Shown here: positions 14,258-21,724 of the stretch, piece by piece
Numbering within the stretch: position 1 is the stretch's first letter
Layout: each line of letters begins with the position of its first letter
Assembly (NCBI GenBank): GCA_963590435.1
Contig: CAVAPG010000015.1
Span: forward strand, 1 to 25,582
DNA: 25,582 nucleotides
Direction: 5' to 3'
DNA from: F23-B02 sp963590435
GTDB taxonomy: Bacteria; Bacillota; Clostridia; Oscillospirales; Oscillospiraceae
Notes under the pieces: model-generated
The model's input: the letters and a program-made list of their open reading frames with translations, nothing else
The model's database searches: none
What the model was told of the DNA's origin: nothing
Made by a program: the position numbers and the translations under genes

Positions 14258-15865
14258 ATGAAAAAGAAAATTCTGAGCCTTATCCTTGCATCTGTCATGC
14301 TCCTGGGGCTTGTCCCGACGGCGTTTGCCGACTCCGGGCGCAACCAGCGCGAGAGCTTCGTGACAATTGCCGCATCTCAGATCGGCTACCGAGAAAAGTT
14401 CCAGAACGGAACAAAATACGGCAGCTGGTACGGTCTGCCCGGTCAGCCGTGGTGCTGCATGTTCGTCAGCTGGTGCGCACGGTACGCCGGCGTTCCCGAA
14501 AGCGTTATTCCCAACTTCGCCGGATGCCTGACCGGCTCGAACTGGTTTAAAAACCGCGGCCTGTGGCGCACGAGAGATTATACTCCGCAGGCAGGTGATT
14601 TGATGTTTATCGATGCCCTTGAGGATGACGGCACGCGTGACGGCTATCCCGACCATATTGCAATAGTTGAGCGCGCAACCGCAACGACTGTATACACAAT
14701 CGAAGGCAACAGCATCCATGACATGGTCGAGCGCCGTGAAAGACCGCGCGACTCATCCGTTTGCGGCTATGCCACGCCGCAGTACGGCAGCATAAGTTCC
14801 ACAGAGGGCACGATAACGCTTTCGAAGGTGCGCGCTCCCTGGGGAGAGCTGACCGGAGAGGACTTCGGCATAAACGGCGTTATCAGCTCAAATTACACTC
14901 TCAAATGGGTGTATGCCGATATAAGGAACCTCGACGGAGACTACTTCTCCAGCGTGCAGAAAAACCCCGGCAGCAAGACATTTGATATTTATACGCTAAA
15001 CGGCAGCCTTGACTTTGCCCAGCTCGGCCCCGGCAGCTATGAGCTGTTTATCGAAGCGGTCGACTCAAGCTACAGCTATCTGCAAAAGCGATACAGCTTC
15101 ACGGTTGCCGCGACGGACGTCGATTTTGACGGCAAGCATGTCTACTTTGCAGACGGCATAAAATGGGCCATCGGCAAGGGCATATCCAACGGCTCAGGCT
15201 ACACTAAATTCAAGCCCGACGCAATGTGTACCCGTGCCGAGGTCGTAACCTTCCTCTGGCGCGCGGCAGGACGCCCCGCTCCGGAAAGTGAATACTGCCG
15301 CTTCAGCGATGTTTCCGACAGCAGCTATTACGCCCTCGCCGTGCAGTGGGCAGCCGAACAGGGCATAACAACGGGAACCTCAGCCAAGAAATTCAGCCCC
15401 AACGCATGCGTGACACGCGCCCAGTTTGTGACCTTCCTCTGGCGCTATCTCGGAAAGAGCGCATCGAGCATCGACAATCCGTTCTCCGACGTTCATCAAA
15501 GCGACTACTACTATAACGCCGTCCTCTGGGCATATGAAAACGGAGTGACCAACGGAAACGGCGGCGATCACTTTGCGCCGAAGGCCGGCGCAACGCGCGC
15601 CCAGGTCGTAACATTCCTCTACCGTGCCCTGGAAGAACCCCTTGAGCCTGTCGCACCTGTTGAGCCGACTGAGCCAACAGAGCCTACCGAACCGGTTGAA
15701 CCCACCGTGCCTGTTGAACCGACAGAACCGACAGAACCGACAGAACAACCTGCCGAACCGGTTGAACCGACTGAGCCGACTGAATCGACCGAAACAACCG
15801 AAACCACCGAGACTACGGATACAACCGAGTCCTCGGAAATTACGGAATCAACGCAGGCGGCCTGA
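14258..15865 (+). CDS. Secreted CHAP-domain protein with three SLH domains and a Pro/Glu/Thr tail
   Basis: A 535-residue exported protein with signal peptide (cut after about TAFA, residue 24). Residues about 32-165 form a CHAP amidase/endopeptidase domain (PWCCMFVSWCA with Cys66 or Cys67, DHIAIVE with His133, EGNS). A middle beta domain follows (about 180-285), then three SLH repeats (about 290-460) that would anchor it to the wall, and a low-complexity tail rich in EPTEP and TTET. Such proteins cut peptidoglycan peptides. It starts 34 bp after the symporter stop with AGGAG, so it may be read from the glycoside operon, although its role there is unclear. The tail after the SLH block is unusual. 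Confidence 0.9.
   Translation: MKKKILSLILASVMLLGLVPTAFADSGRNQRESFVTIAASQIGYREKFQNGTKYGSWYGLPGQPWCCMFVSWCARYAGVPESVIPNFAGCLTGSNWFKNRGLWRTRDYTPQAGDLMFIDALEDDGTRDGYPDHIAIVERATATTVYTIEGNSIHDMVERRERPRDSSVCGYATPQYGSISSTEGTITLSKVRAPWGELTGEDFGINGVISSNYTLKWVYADIRNLDGDYFSSVQKNPGSKTFDIYTLNGSLDFAQLGPGSYELFIEAVDSSYSYLQKRYSFTVAATDVDFDGKHVYFADGIKWAIGKGISNGSGYTKFKPDAMCTRAEVVTFLWRAAGRPAPESEYCRFSDVSDSSYYALAVQWAAEQGITTGTSAKKFSPNACVTRAQFVTFLWRYLGKSASSIDNPFSDVHQSDYYYNAVLWAYENGVTNGNGGDHFAPKAGATRAQVVTFLYRALEEPLEPVAPVEPTEPTEPTEPVEPTVPVEPTEPTEPTEQPAEPVEPTEPTESTETTETTETTDTTESSEITESTQAA
15640..15860 (+). repeat. Degenerate Pro-Thr-Glu codon repeats in the CHAP-SLH tail
   Basis: Repeated GAACCGACA-like 9-mers encode EPT units and later GAAACAACC-like 9-mers encode ETT units, covering roughly the last 70 codons. 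Such stretches change length easily by slippage. Confidence 0.8.
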
Positions 15866-15871
15866 CGCAAA

Positions 15872-15900
15872 AAGAAGCTCTCCGGTGTGGGGAGCTTCTT
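15872..15900. terminator. Terminator between convergent genes
   Basis: A 12-bp stem with one wobble (15872-15883 with 15889-15900). On minus it is followed by a TTCTTTTTG tail, so it best fits the isomerase gene, though it may also stop the CHAP-SLH transcript. Confidence 0.75.
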
Positions 15901-15923
15901 ATAATATTTATGCATGTATTATA

Positions 15924-17264
15924 TTAGTATCTGCACACGGGGATGCCGAGCATATCGGCAAGCGCCTCAAGCGTGCGGGCACAGTGGCCTTTTATGACGG
16001 CGTAGTGCGGCTCGAAGCCTGCCCTGACGCTACTCTCGACTATCTCGCGCACGGGATTGTCCGTTTTCACGACTATCGATGTGCCGATAAACTGCTTGGG
16101 CTTGTCGAGTGCTTCACCTTCAAGGATGAAGAAGCGGAACGAACCGTCGGGCTCGCGTCCGACACGGAACACCGTGGTCTCGGGAAATGCCTCGCATCCG
16201 AAGTCCATTGCAGGGCCTATCTTTCTGTTGGGGTGCACGCCGACAACAGCTCCGGTATCACGCCGTGCAAGCGAGCACGCGGCGGCGCCGCAGTGCCAGA
16301 AGGTCAGAGTATTCTCGCCCTCGTCAAGCGATACGGGGTCGCCGAAGAAAACCGGCTCTCCGGACAGCTGCATGCCAATCCACATTGACAGCGCGCCGTA
16401 TATATCGGCCTCGCACGCGGCGGCAACGCCCATGTCGTTGAGCATAGACAAAACCGCGCACACGGGAGTTCCGAACGCCGTGAAGAAATCCGGCCAGCAG
16501 CGCGAGGCAAGCGCGCCTATATTATTTTTGCCCACATAATCGGCGTATGCCTTGAGAAGGCGTGCATAGTCAAGCCTGTTCTTCTCCGGCGTTTTTTCAA
16601 GTCCGCACATTGCCTGCTCGGACTGCCTGAGATATTCCGCGCAGTCGGCATCGGAAAGGCTCTTTGCATTGTCTATAAGCTCACGCGCCTCGATTGAATC
16701 AAGCTCCACGCCGAAGACCGACAAAAGCTCGGCATCGAGCGCACGGCCAAAGCCGAAGCCCTGCGGAGTGTGGCCGACGGCGGACATTTTAAGCCCGCGC
16801 ATTTTGAGTATAAGCTCCGCTGCTTTTATGCTTGCGGAAATTTCATCGCGCACTCTCTCTTCATCGGGCGCCCCGAAGACATATTCAAAGCGGCGGTCTC
16901 CGAATGCGCGCATGGCGTTGGCGGCCGAATAGGCACCAGTCAGGGAGTTAAGGCGAAGTCTGCCTCCGTCGATGACCGGCTCGCGCAGGGTCCACAGCAA
17001 AACAGGACAGTCCGTTCTGTGAAGCACGGCGGATATGTACGCCGAATTTGCAAAGGTCAGGTTCTGAAAAATGACCAGATCCGGCTGCACCGTGTCAAGG
17101 AACGCGTTTATCGCATCTATGCTCAGAAGCATATCATCGGGCACGGCAACGCGCCCGTCAATGCCGCACAGCAGCTTTTTCGATGCCTCAAACTGCTCCT
17201 TGGCGCTTTCCAGATGAAAGGTCGGGACGCCGGCAGGAATATAAACAGGGGTAAAAGCTTTCAT
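15924..17264 (-). CDS. L-fucose/L-arabinose isomerase-like enzyme, candidate sulfoquinovose isomerase
   Basis: A 446-residue protein of the FucI-like family (COG2407). Diagnostic parts are RCWPDF (255-260), LSMLNDMGVAAACEADIYGALSM (272-294, with Glu285 and Asp287) and FFGDP...FWHCGAAA (306-329, with Asp309 and His324), which supply metal and catalytic groups of aldose-ketose isomerases. In sulfoglycolytic clusters of Firmicutes the isomerase that makes 6-deoxy-6-sulfofructose from sulfoquinovose comes from this family, to my knowledge. The neighbourhood makes that role likely; a fucose or arabinose role is less likely, since no kinase or aldolase for those sugars is near. Divergent from the transketolase operon; GAGGTG ribosome site. 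Confidence 0.82.
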   Translation of the reverse strand: MKAFTPVYIPAGVPTFHLESAKEQFEASKKLLCGIDGRVAVPDDMLLSIDAINAFLDTVQPDLVIFQNLTFANSAYISAVLHRTDCPVLLWTLREPVIDGGRLRLNSLTGAYSAANAMRAFGDRRFEYVFGAPDEERVRDEISASIKAAELILKMRGLKMSAVGHTPQGFGFGRALDAELLSVFGVELDSIEARELIDNAKSLSDADCAEYLRQSEQAMCGLEKTPEKNRLDYARLLKAYADYVGKNNIGALASRCWPDFFTAFGTPVCAVLSMLNDMGVAAACEADIYGALSMWIGMQLSGEPVFFGDPVSLDEGENTLTFWHCGAAACSLARRDTGAVVGVHPNRKIGPAMDFGCEAFPETTVFRVGREPDGSFRFFILEGEALDKPKQFIGTSIVVKTDNPVREIVESSVRAGFEPHYAVIKGHCARTLEALADMLGIPVCRY

Positions 17265-17307
17265 TTCGCACCTCGTGTATTACACCATTAATTAAACTTT
17301 CTTAATA

Positions 17308-17336
17308 ATCATAGAGCCGCGGCCGAAATATGTCAA
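17308..17336 (-). promoter_or_regulatory. Promoter of the FucI-like isomerase gene
   Basis: On minus, a perfect TTGACA (17331-17336), 17-bp spacer and TATGAT (17308-17313, 5 of 6). Confidence 0.85.
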
Positions 17337-17356
17337 TAAAAATATATATTCGCATG

Positions 17357-17385
17357 TTGACAAAGTGAAACGGCAGGCGTAAGAT
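17357..17385 (+). promoter_or_regulatory. Promoter of the transketolase operon
   Basis: TTGACA (17357-17362), 17-bp spacer and TAAGAT (17380-17385, 4 of 6) on plus. Its -35 lies only 20 bp from the divergent -35, so the two promoters share one control region. Confidence 0.75.
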
Positions 17386-17428
17386 TCGTTTGGTTAAACC
17401 TTTTAATTAAATCAGGAGGAATGTAACC

Positions 17429-18253
17429 TTGAACTGTGATCTTAAAGAAATATGCAAGGATATCCGCTGTGATATCGTGACAAGCATCGGGAATCTCGGT
17501 GTCGGTCATATAGGGGGCTGCCTGTCGATAGTCGAGCTGCTGGCGGTTCTTTATTTCCGTGAAATGAACATCGACCCGTCAAACCCCAAAATGCCGGGGC
17601 GCGACAGACTCATCTGCTCGAAGGGGCACGCCGGTCCTGCCGTGTATGCAACGCTGGCAAACCGCGGATATTTTGACAAAAAAGAGCTTCTGACGCTCAA
17701 TCAGGGCGGCACGCATCTGCCCAGCCACTGCGATATGAACCTCACTGTCGGCATTGACATGACAACCGGCAGTCTCGGCCAGGGTTTTTCCTGCGCTGTC
17801 GGTGCGGCGCTCGGCTCAAAGCTTGAGGATGACGGCGCGACAATATACACCATCATCGGCGACGGTGAGTCGCAGGAGGGTCAGATCTGGGAGGCGGCAA
17901 TGTTCGCCTCGGCAAAGCATCTCGGAAATCTCATCGGTTTTACCGATTATAATAAGCTGCAGATAGACGGACCTGTTGCGCAGGTAAACGACATTGCGCC
18001 CCTTGCAGACAAGTGGGCGGCTTTCGGCTGGAACGTCATTGATGTTGCCGACGGAAATGATGTCGAGCAGGTTGCCGCTGCTGTAGCGCAGGCAAAGGCA
18101 AACCGCGCAAGCGGCAAGCCGACCATGGTTATACTCAACACGCTCAAGGGCTGCGGAGTCAAATGGATCGAAGAGCTGGGCGTCGGCAATCACAACACCA
18201 ATGTCAGCATCGAGCAAGCCAAGGCCGCCGTTGCCGAGATAAGGGAGGGCTGA
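17429..18253 (+). CDS. Transketolase N-terminal (TPP-binding) subunit, candidate sulfosugar transketolase
   Basis: A 274-residue protein equal to the first third of a full transketolase. The ThDP/Mg motif is GDGESQEGQIWEAAMFA (144-160) continuing to Asn175; SKGHAGPAVYA (64-74) and GSLGQGF (114-120) are also conserved. It needs the next gene for the second half of the active site. The start is TTG at 17429, chosen because AGGAGG (17414-17419) lies 9 bp ahead; the ATG at 17421 is followed at once by a stop. Split transketolases are normal in Firmicutes, so the split alone means little. With the RpiB-like and reductase genes behind it, a role on sulfofructose and sulfoerythrulose (SqwG-like) is likely. 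Confidence 0.92.
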   Translation: MNCDLKEICKDIRCDIVTSIGNLGVGHIGGCLSIVELLAVLYFREMNIDPSNPKMPGRDRLICSKGHAGPAVYATLANRGYFDKKELLTLNQGGTHLPSHCDMNLTVGIDMTTGSLGQGFSCAVGAALGSKLEDDGATIYTIIGDGESQEGQIWEAAMFASAKHLGNLIGFTDYNKLQIDGPVAQVNDIAPLADKWAAFGWNVIDVADGNDVEQVAAAVAQAKANRASGKPTMVILNTLKGCGVKWIEELGVGNHNTNVSIEQAKAAVAEIREG

Positions 18254-18257
18254 GAAT

Positions 18258-19181
18258 ATGGAAATGAGAGCTGTTTATGCCGAGTGTCTTGCCGAGCTTA
18301 TGACGCAGGACCGTCACGTCTGCGTGCTGGATGCAGACCTTGCAAAGGCTAGCGGAACCCGCGCACTGTATGAGCGTTTTCCGAATCAGATGTTCGACTG
18401 CGGCGTTGCCGAGCAGAACATGGCTTCCGTGGCAGCCGGACTTGCAAGCTACGGATTTAAGCCTTATATCGAAAGCTTCACGCCGTTTGCGACGCGCCGC
18501 ATCTGCGACCAGATTGCAATATCCATATCCTATGCAAAGAGCAATGTCAAAATAGTCGGCACCGACCCCGGCATTTCCGCCGAGCTTAACGGCGGGACGC
18601 ACATGAGCATGGAGGATATCGGTGTTGTGCGCTCCATCCCCGGCATGGTTATATTCGAGCCTGTCGACGAGGTTCAGCTTCGCGCGGCAATGCCTGTCAT
18701 AAATGACTACGAGGGTCCCGTATACATCCGTCTGTTCCGCAAGGAGCTCCCCGTGGTGTTCGGCGAGGGATATAAATTTGACCTGTTCAAGGCAGACACT
18801 CTGCGCGAAGGGCGCGACCTGACTATATTCGTTTCGGGATTTCTGACTGCCGATGTCGTCGCCGCGGCAGAGCTTCTCGATGCCGAGGGCATCTCATGCG
18901 AGATAATAAACATCCATACTATTAAGCCCATTGACCGCGAGAGCGTCATAGGCTCGGCTAAAAAGACCGGCGCCGTGCTGACGGTTGAAAACCACAATGT
19001 CATAGGCGGTCTGCACTCGGCGGTTCTGGAGGCTCTTGCCGAGGAAAAGCTGCCCGTTTGCGCACTCGGCGTCGAAGATCGCTTCGGCGAGGTCGGAAAG
19101 CTTCCGTATCTGCGTCGGGCAATGGGTCTGACGGTTGAAAACATAGTCGAGTCGGCTAAAAAGGCCGCGGCACTTAAATAA
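18258..19181 (+). CDS. Transketolase C-terminal (pyrimidine-binding) subunit, candidate sulfosugar transketolase
   Basis: A 307-residue partner of the preceding subunit, starting 4 bp after its stop, so translation is coupled. Glu52 in DCGVAEQNM is the conserved glutamate that activates the thiamine ring. The pyrimidine domain covers about 1-165 and the C-terminal domain about 180-305 (VSGFLTADVVAAAELL, VLTVENHNVIGGLHSAV). Together they form one enzyme moving two-carbon ketol units. In the sulfo-transketolase route SqwGH makes xylulose-5-phosphate twice per sulfofructose. Substrate is inferred from neighbours; a plain pentose-phosphate or DXS-like role cannot be excluded. Confidence 0.92.
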   Translation: MEMRAVYAECLAELMTQDRHVCVLDADLAKASGTRALYERFPNQMFDCGVAEQNMASVAAGLASYGFKPYIESFTPFATRRICDQIAISISYAKSNVKIVGTDPGISAELNGGTHMSMEDIGVVRSIPGMVIFEPVDEVQLRAAMPVINDYEGPVYIRLFRKELPVVFGEGYKFDLFKADTLREGRDLTIFVSGFLTADVVAAAELLDAEGISCEIINIHTIKPIDRESVIGSAKKTGAVLTVENHNVIGGLHSAVLEALAEEKLPVCALGVEDRFGEVGKLPYLRRAMGLTVENIVESAKKAAALK

Positions 19182-19219
19182 TCTTATAATCCGAATTATC
19201 AGTAAGGAGATATAATATC

Positions 19220-19696
19220 ATGAAAATAGCAATCGGCAGCGATAAATCCGGCTTTGCCGTAAAGGAAGCGGTAAAGGAATATCTCACACAGGCCGGCATT
19301 GAGTTTGACGACCTCGGCACACAGGATATCGACCATGTGGTTCCGTATTACGCGGTTGCCGGCAAGGCGGCACCGCTGGTCCAGAGCGGAGAGTATGACA
19401 AGGCTGTTCTCATCTGCGGCACCGGTGCGGGCATGTGCGTGGTTGCAAACAAATTCAAGGGCGTGTACGCCGTCGCCTGCGAGGGCGTGTATTCGGCAAA
19501 AATGGCGCGCGCCATAAACAACGCCAATGTCTTGTGCATGGGTGGCTGGATAGTCGGACCGGAGATGGCCATAGAAATGGTCAAGACCTTCCTTGCAACA
19601 GAATGGTGCCAGGATCTTGAGGACTGGCGCAAGGAGAACATGAAGAAATTCGCGGTTCAGGTTTCCGCAATCGAGGACAGCGTATATGATAAGTAA
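19220..19696 (+). CDS. RpiB/LacAB-fold sugar isomerase with altered phosphate-site residues, candidate sulfoerythrose isomerase
   Basis: A 158-residue protein with the RpiB core: IGSDKSGF (5-12) and LICGTGAGM (64-72), including the catalytic Cys66. Compared with E. coli RpiB as I recall it, His10 is Lys9 here, His99 is Ile99, and the Arg of GSRVVG is Trp110 (GGWIVG). Those residues serve ring opening and phosphate binding, so a normal ribose-5-phosphate role is doubtful. SqwI of the sulfo-transketolase pathway, an RpiB homologue to my knowledge, interconverts the sulfotetroses 4-deoxy-4-sulfoerythrose and sulfoerythrulose. AAGGAGA ribosome site; its end overlaps the next gene by 11 bp. Confidence 0.88.
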   Translation: MKIAIGSDKSGFAVKEAVKEYLTQAGIEFDDLGTQDIDHVVPYYAVAGKAAPLVQSGEYDKAVLICGTGAGMCVVANKFKGVYAVACEGVYSAKMARAINNANVLCMGGWIVGPEMAIEMVKTFLATEWCQDLEDWRKENMKKFAVQVSAIEDSVYDK

Positions 19697-20792
19697 TTTT
19701 GTCTATTCCCAGCCGGTGAAGATATTCTTCGGCGCAGGGGAATTCGGCAGGCTGGGCAAAAGGCTCCGTGAGCTCGGACTCGGCCGCTGCATCATCGTCT
19801 GCGGGCGGCACTTTGCGCCAAAGGCCGAGGAAATGTGTGCAAATACGCCGGAGCTTGTCGGCGTATTCGGAGAGGTTGAGCAAAATCCGCAGCTTTCGGG
19901 CGTTGTCAGGGCCGCCATGCTCGCAAAAGAGAAAAATGCTGATGCTGTCATCGGCATCGGCGGCGGTAGCGCGATAGACACAGCCAAGTTCGCCGCGGCG
20001 ATTGCTCTTGAAGAAGCCGACGCGCTTGAATACTACCGCGGCACGCGCCCGTTTCCGCAAAACAGGCTGCCCGTAATCGCCGTTCCGACGACTGCCGGAA
20101 CAGGCAGCGAGGTGACGCAGGTTTCCGTCATCAGCAACGGCAGCGAAAAGAAGACCATAAACAATCCGGCATTTATGCCGACTGCCGCAATAGTTGACCC
20201 GGAGCTGTGCCTGAGCGTTCCGCCGAGAACGACAATGAACACCGGACTTGACGCGCTTGCCCATGCGCTTGAGGGCTTCTGGAGCGTAAACCATCAGCCT
20301 ATATGCGAACTTATGACAGCCGAGGCCGTGCGCCTCATACTCGGCAATCTTGAAAACGCATGGCGTGACGGAAGTGATATAAACGCACGCAGTGCCATGT
20401 CCTATGCCGCACTGCTCGGCGGACTTGCCTTTGCCCAGCCGAAGACTGCCGCATGCCACGCATGCAGCTATCCGCTTTCGGAGGATTATCACATGCCTCA
20501 CGGCGAGGCCTGCGCATTTACGCTCGACAGCTTTGTGCGCATAAATGCCGATGAGCGTCTTGAGACCCTCTGCCGCAGAGCGGGTCTGAGCGGCTCGGAT
20601 GAGCTTGCAGACAAAATAGCATCGCTTAAAAAGCTCGGCGGTCTCAGAACTAAGCTCAGCGAGCTCGGCGATTTGGATGATGCGGATATGGATAAGCTCT
20701 GCCGCGACTGCGCCGCGCATCCGCTTATGCGCAACAACCCCGTTTCGATGGATGAGACCGCCCTGCGCGAAATGTTCGAGGCCCTCAGATGA
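19686..20792 (+). CDS. Iron-containing (group III) alcohol dehydrogenase, candidate sulfolactaldehyde reductase
   Basis: A 368-residue protein with the nucleotide-binding GIGGGSAID (90-98), PTTAGTGSE (134-142) and metal ligands Asp189 and His193 (GLDALAHALEG), His258 (ACHACSYPLS) and His272 (MPHGEA). It is a complete group III enzyme reducing or oxidising a small aldehyde or alcohol with NAD(P)(H). It overlaps the RpiB-like gene by 11 bp and the DMT transporter gene by 4 bp. In this operon the expected aldehyde is 3-sulfolactaldehyde, reduced to 2,3-dihydroxypropane-1-sulfonate to recycle NADH under fermentation (SqwF-like role). The pathway role is inferred. Confidence 0.92.
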   Translation: MISNFVYSQPVKIFFGAGEFGRLGKRLRELGLGRCIIVCGRHFAPKAEEMCANTPELVGVFGEVEQNPQLSGVVRAAMLAKEKNADAVIGIGGGSAIDTAKFAAAIALEEADALEYYRGTRPFPQNRLPVIAVPTTAGTGSEVTQVSVISNGSEKKTINNPAFMPTAAIVDPELCLSVPPRTTMNTGLDALAHALEGFWSVNHQPICELMTAEAVRLILGNLENAWRDGSDINARSAMSYAALLGGLAFAQPKTAACHACSYPLSEDYHMPHGEACAFTLDSFVRINADERLETLCRRAGLSGSDELADKIASLKKLGGLRTKLSELGDLDDADMDKLCRDCAAHPLMRNNPVSMDETALREMFEALR

Positions 20793-21706
20793 GTTCAAAG
20801 CTTAAAAGCTCGTTTATGATAGGCGGCATGGTGCTGTCGTGGTCGGTGTACTACACCGTATCGAAGATTCTTGTTGACGCGACGGGCTCTGCCGCGCTTG
20901 CCGGAATGCTGCTGCGCTTTGCCGCGCTTTTGTTCCTGACGGTTCAGCTTTATGAGGACCGCAGCTTTGCCGCCCTGTTCCGTCAGGGGAAAAAACAGCT
21001 TATCACGCTTATTGCCATAGGCGTTTTCGGCTTCCTGCTCGATCTTTTTGCAAACCTCGGCTACGCCGGCGGCTCGCTGAGCACCGGCACGGCGCTTCTT
21101 AAGACCGATGTTCTGATGGTAAACCTCGCAACGGTGATTATCTATCGGAAAAAGCTGTTTGCATCCGACTGGCTCGGTACGCTTGTCATGATAGGCGGCG
21201 TGCTTCTGGTCCTCGGCGTTGATTTTCGCGGCATGCAGCTTAATCCAACGGACCTTTTCTTCATCCTCAGCGCCATGTGCGTAACTGTCAATGCGTTTAT
21301 AATAAAAAACGCGCAGGAGAAATATCACGAGGGCGCGGACACGATATCGTATTACAATAATTTTGTCGTTCTTCTGCTCTTTTCCGGCACTGCCGTATCG
21401 GCAGGCGCGCTGTCGCCGTCGGCATTTGATTTTTCCCCTGCCATGTGGGCGCTTGTTGCGCTCGGCGGTCTGGCGCAGACGGGCATTTATTTCTTCTATT
21501 ACCGCAATCTCAAGCGTTATGAGGTGTGGGTGGTCAAGCTCTATCTTCTGCTCATGCCCGTGGTAAGCTGCTTTATAGGCGTCTTCTTCCTCAATGAGCA
21601 GTTGACGGGGCGCAAGCTGCTTGGTATATTTACTGTATTGTGCGGCGCGGTTCTGATACTTCTGCGCGGCAGGATAAACAGAAAAAGCCTGCAATCGGCA
21701 GGCTGA
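20789..21706 (+). CDS. EamA/DMT-family transporter, candidate DHPS exporter
   Basis: A 305-residue protein with about ten hydrophobic helices in two EamA halves. The first half ends near AGGSLSTGTALLKTDVLMVNLATVIIYRKKLF, and the second carries YFFYYRNLKRYEVWVVKLYLLLMPVVSCFIGVFFLNEQLTGRKLLGIF, the classic DMT ending. The family often exports metabolites. Its ATGA overlap with the dehydrogenase gene suggests it handles that enzyme's product, which in a sulfoglycolytic pathway would be dihydroxypropanesulfonate. A 7-bp hairpin (21686-21704) overlaps the stop codon and may lower expression of downstream genes. Confidence 0.88.
   Translation: MSSKLKSSFMIGGMVLSWSVYYTVSKILVDATGSAALAGMLLRFAALLFLTVQLYEDRSFAALFRQGKKQLITLIAIGVFGFLLDLFANLGYAGGSLSTGTALLKTDVLMVNLATVIIYRKKLFASDWLGTLVMIGGVLLVLGVDFRGMQLNPTDLFFILSAMCVTVNAFIIKNAQEKYHEGADTISYYNNFVVLLLFSGTAVSAGALSPSAFDFSPAMWALVALGGLAQTGIYFFYYRNLKRYEVWVVKLYLLLMPVVSCFIGVFFLNEQLTGRKLLGIFTVLCGAVLILLRGRINRKSLQSAG
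21686..21704 (+). other. Small hairpin at the end of the DMT transporter gene
   Basis: AGCCTGC (21686-21692) and GCAGGCT (21698-21704) enclose a 5-nt loop next to the TGA. There is no T tract, so it looks like an RNA-processing or stability element rather than a terminator. Confidence 0.4.
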
Positions 21707-21724
21707 GCAAAACGGAGTTATGCC

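Larger units (their letters stand above)
17288..17411. promoter_or_regulatory. Paired TTAATTAAA motifs flanking the divergent promoters, candidate ROK operators
   Basis: TTAATTAAA occurs at 17288-17296 and 17403-17411, each just downstream of one promoter's -10 and each in the first 20 or so nucleotides of the transcript. The core TTAATTAA is palindromic. The position suits a repressor acting as a roadblock, and a ROK-type repressor is encoded in the operon. AT-rich DNA makes chance occurrence possible. Confidence 0.45.

Noticed and set aside
15640..15860. CRISPR-like array suggested by short repeats
   Set aside because: The repeats are 9-bp codon units inside the CHAP-SLH tail, without spacers.
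17429..19181. Transketolase broken by a frameshift
   Set aside because: Both halves have their own ribosome sites, full domains and a 4-bp junction; two-subunit transketolases are common in Firmicutes.
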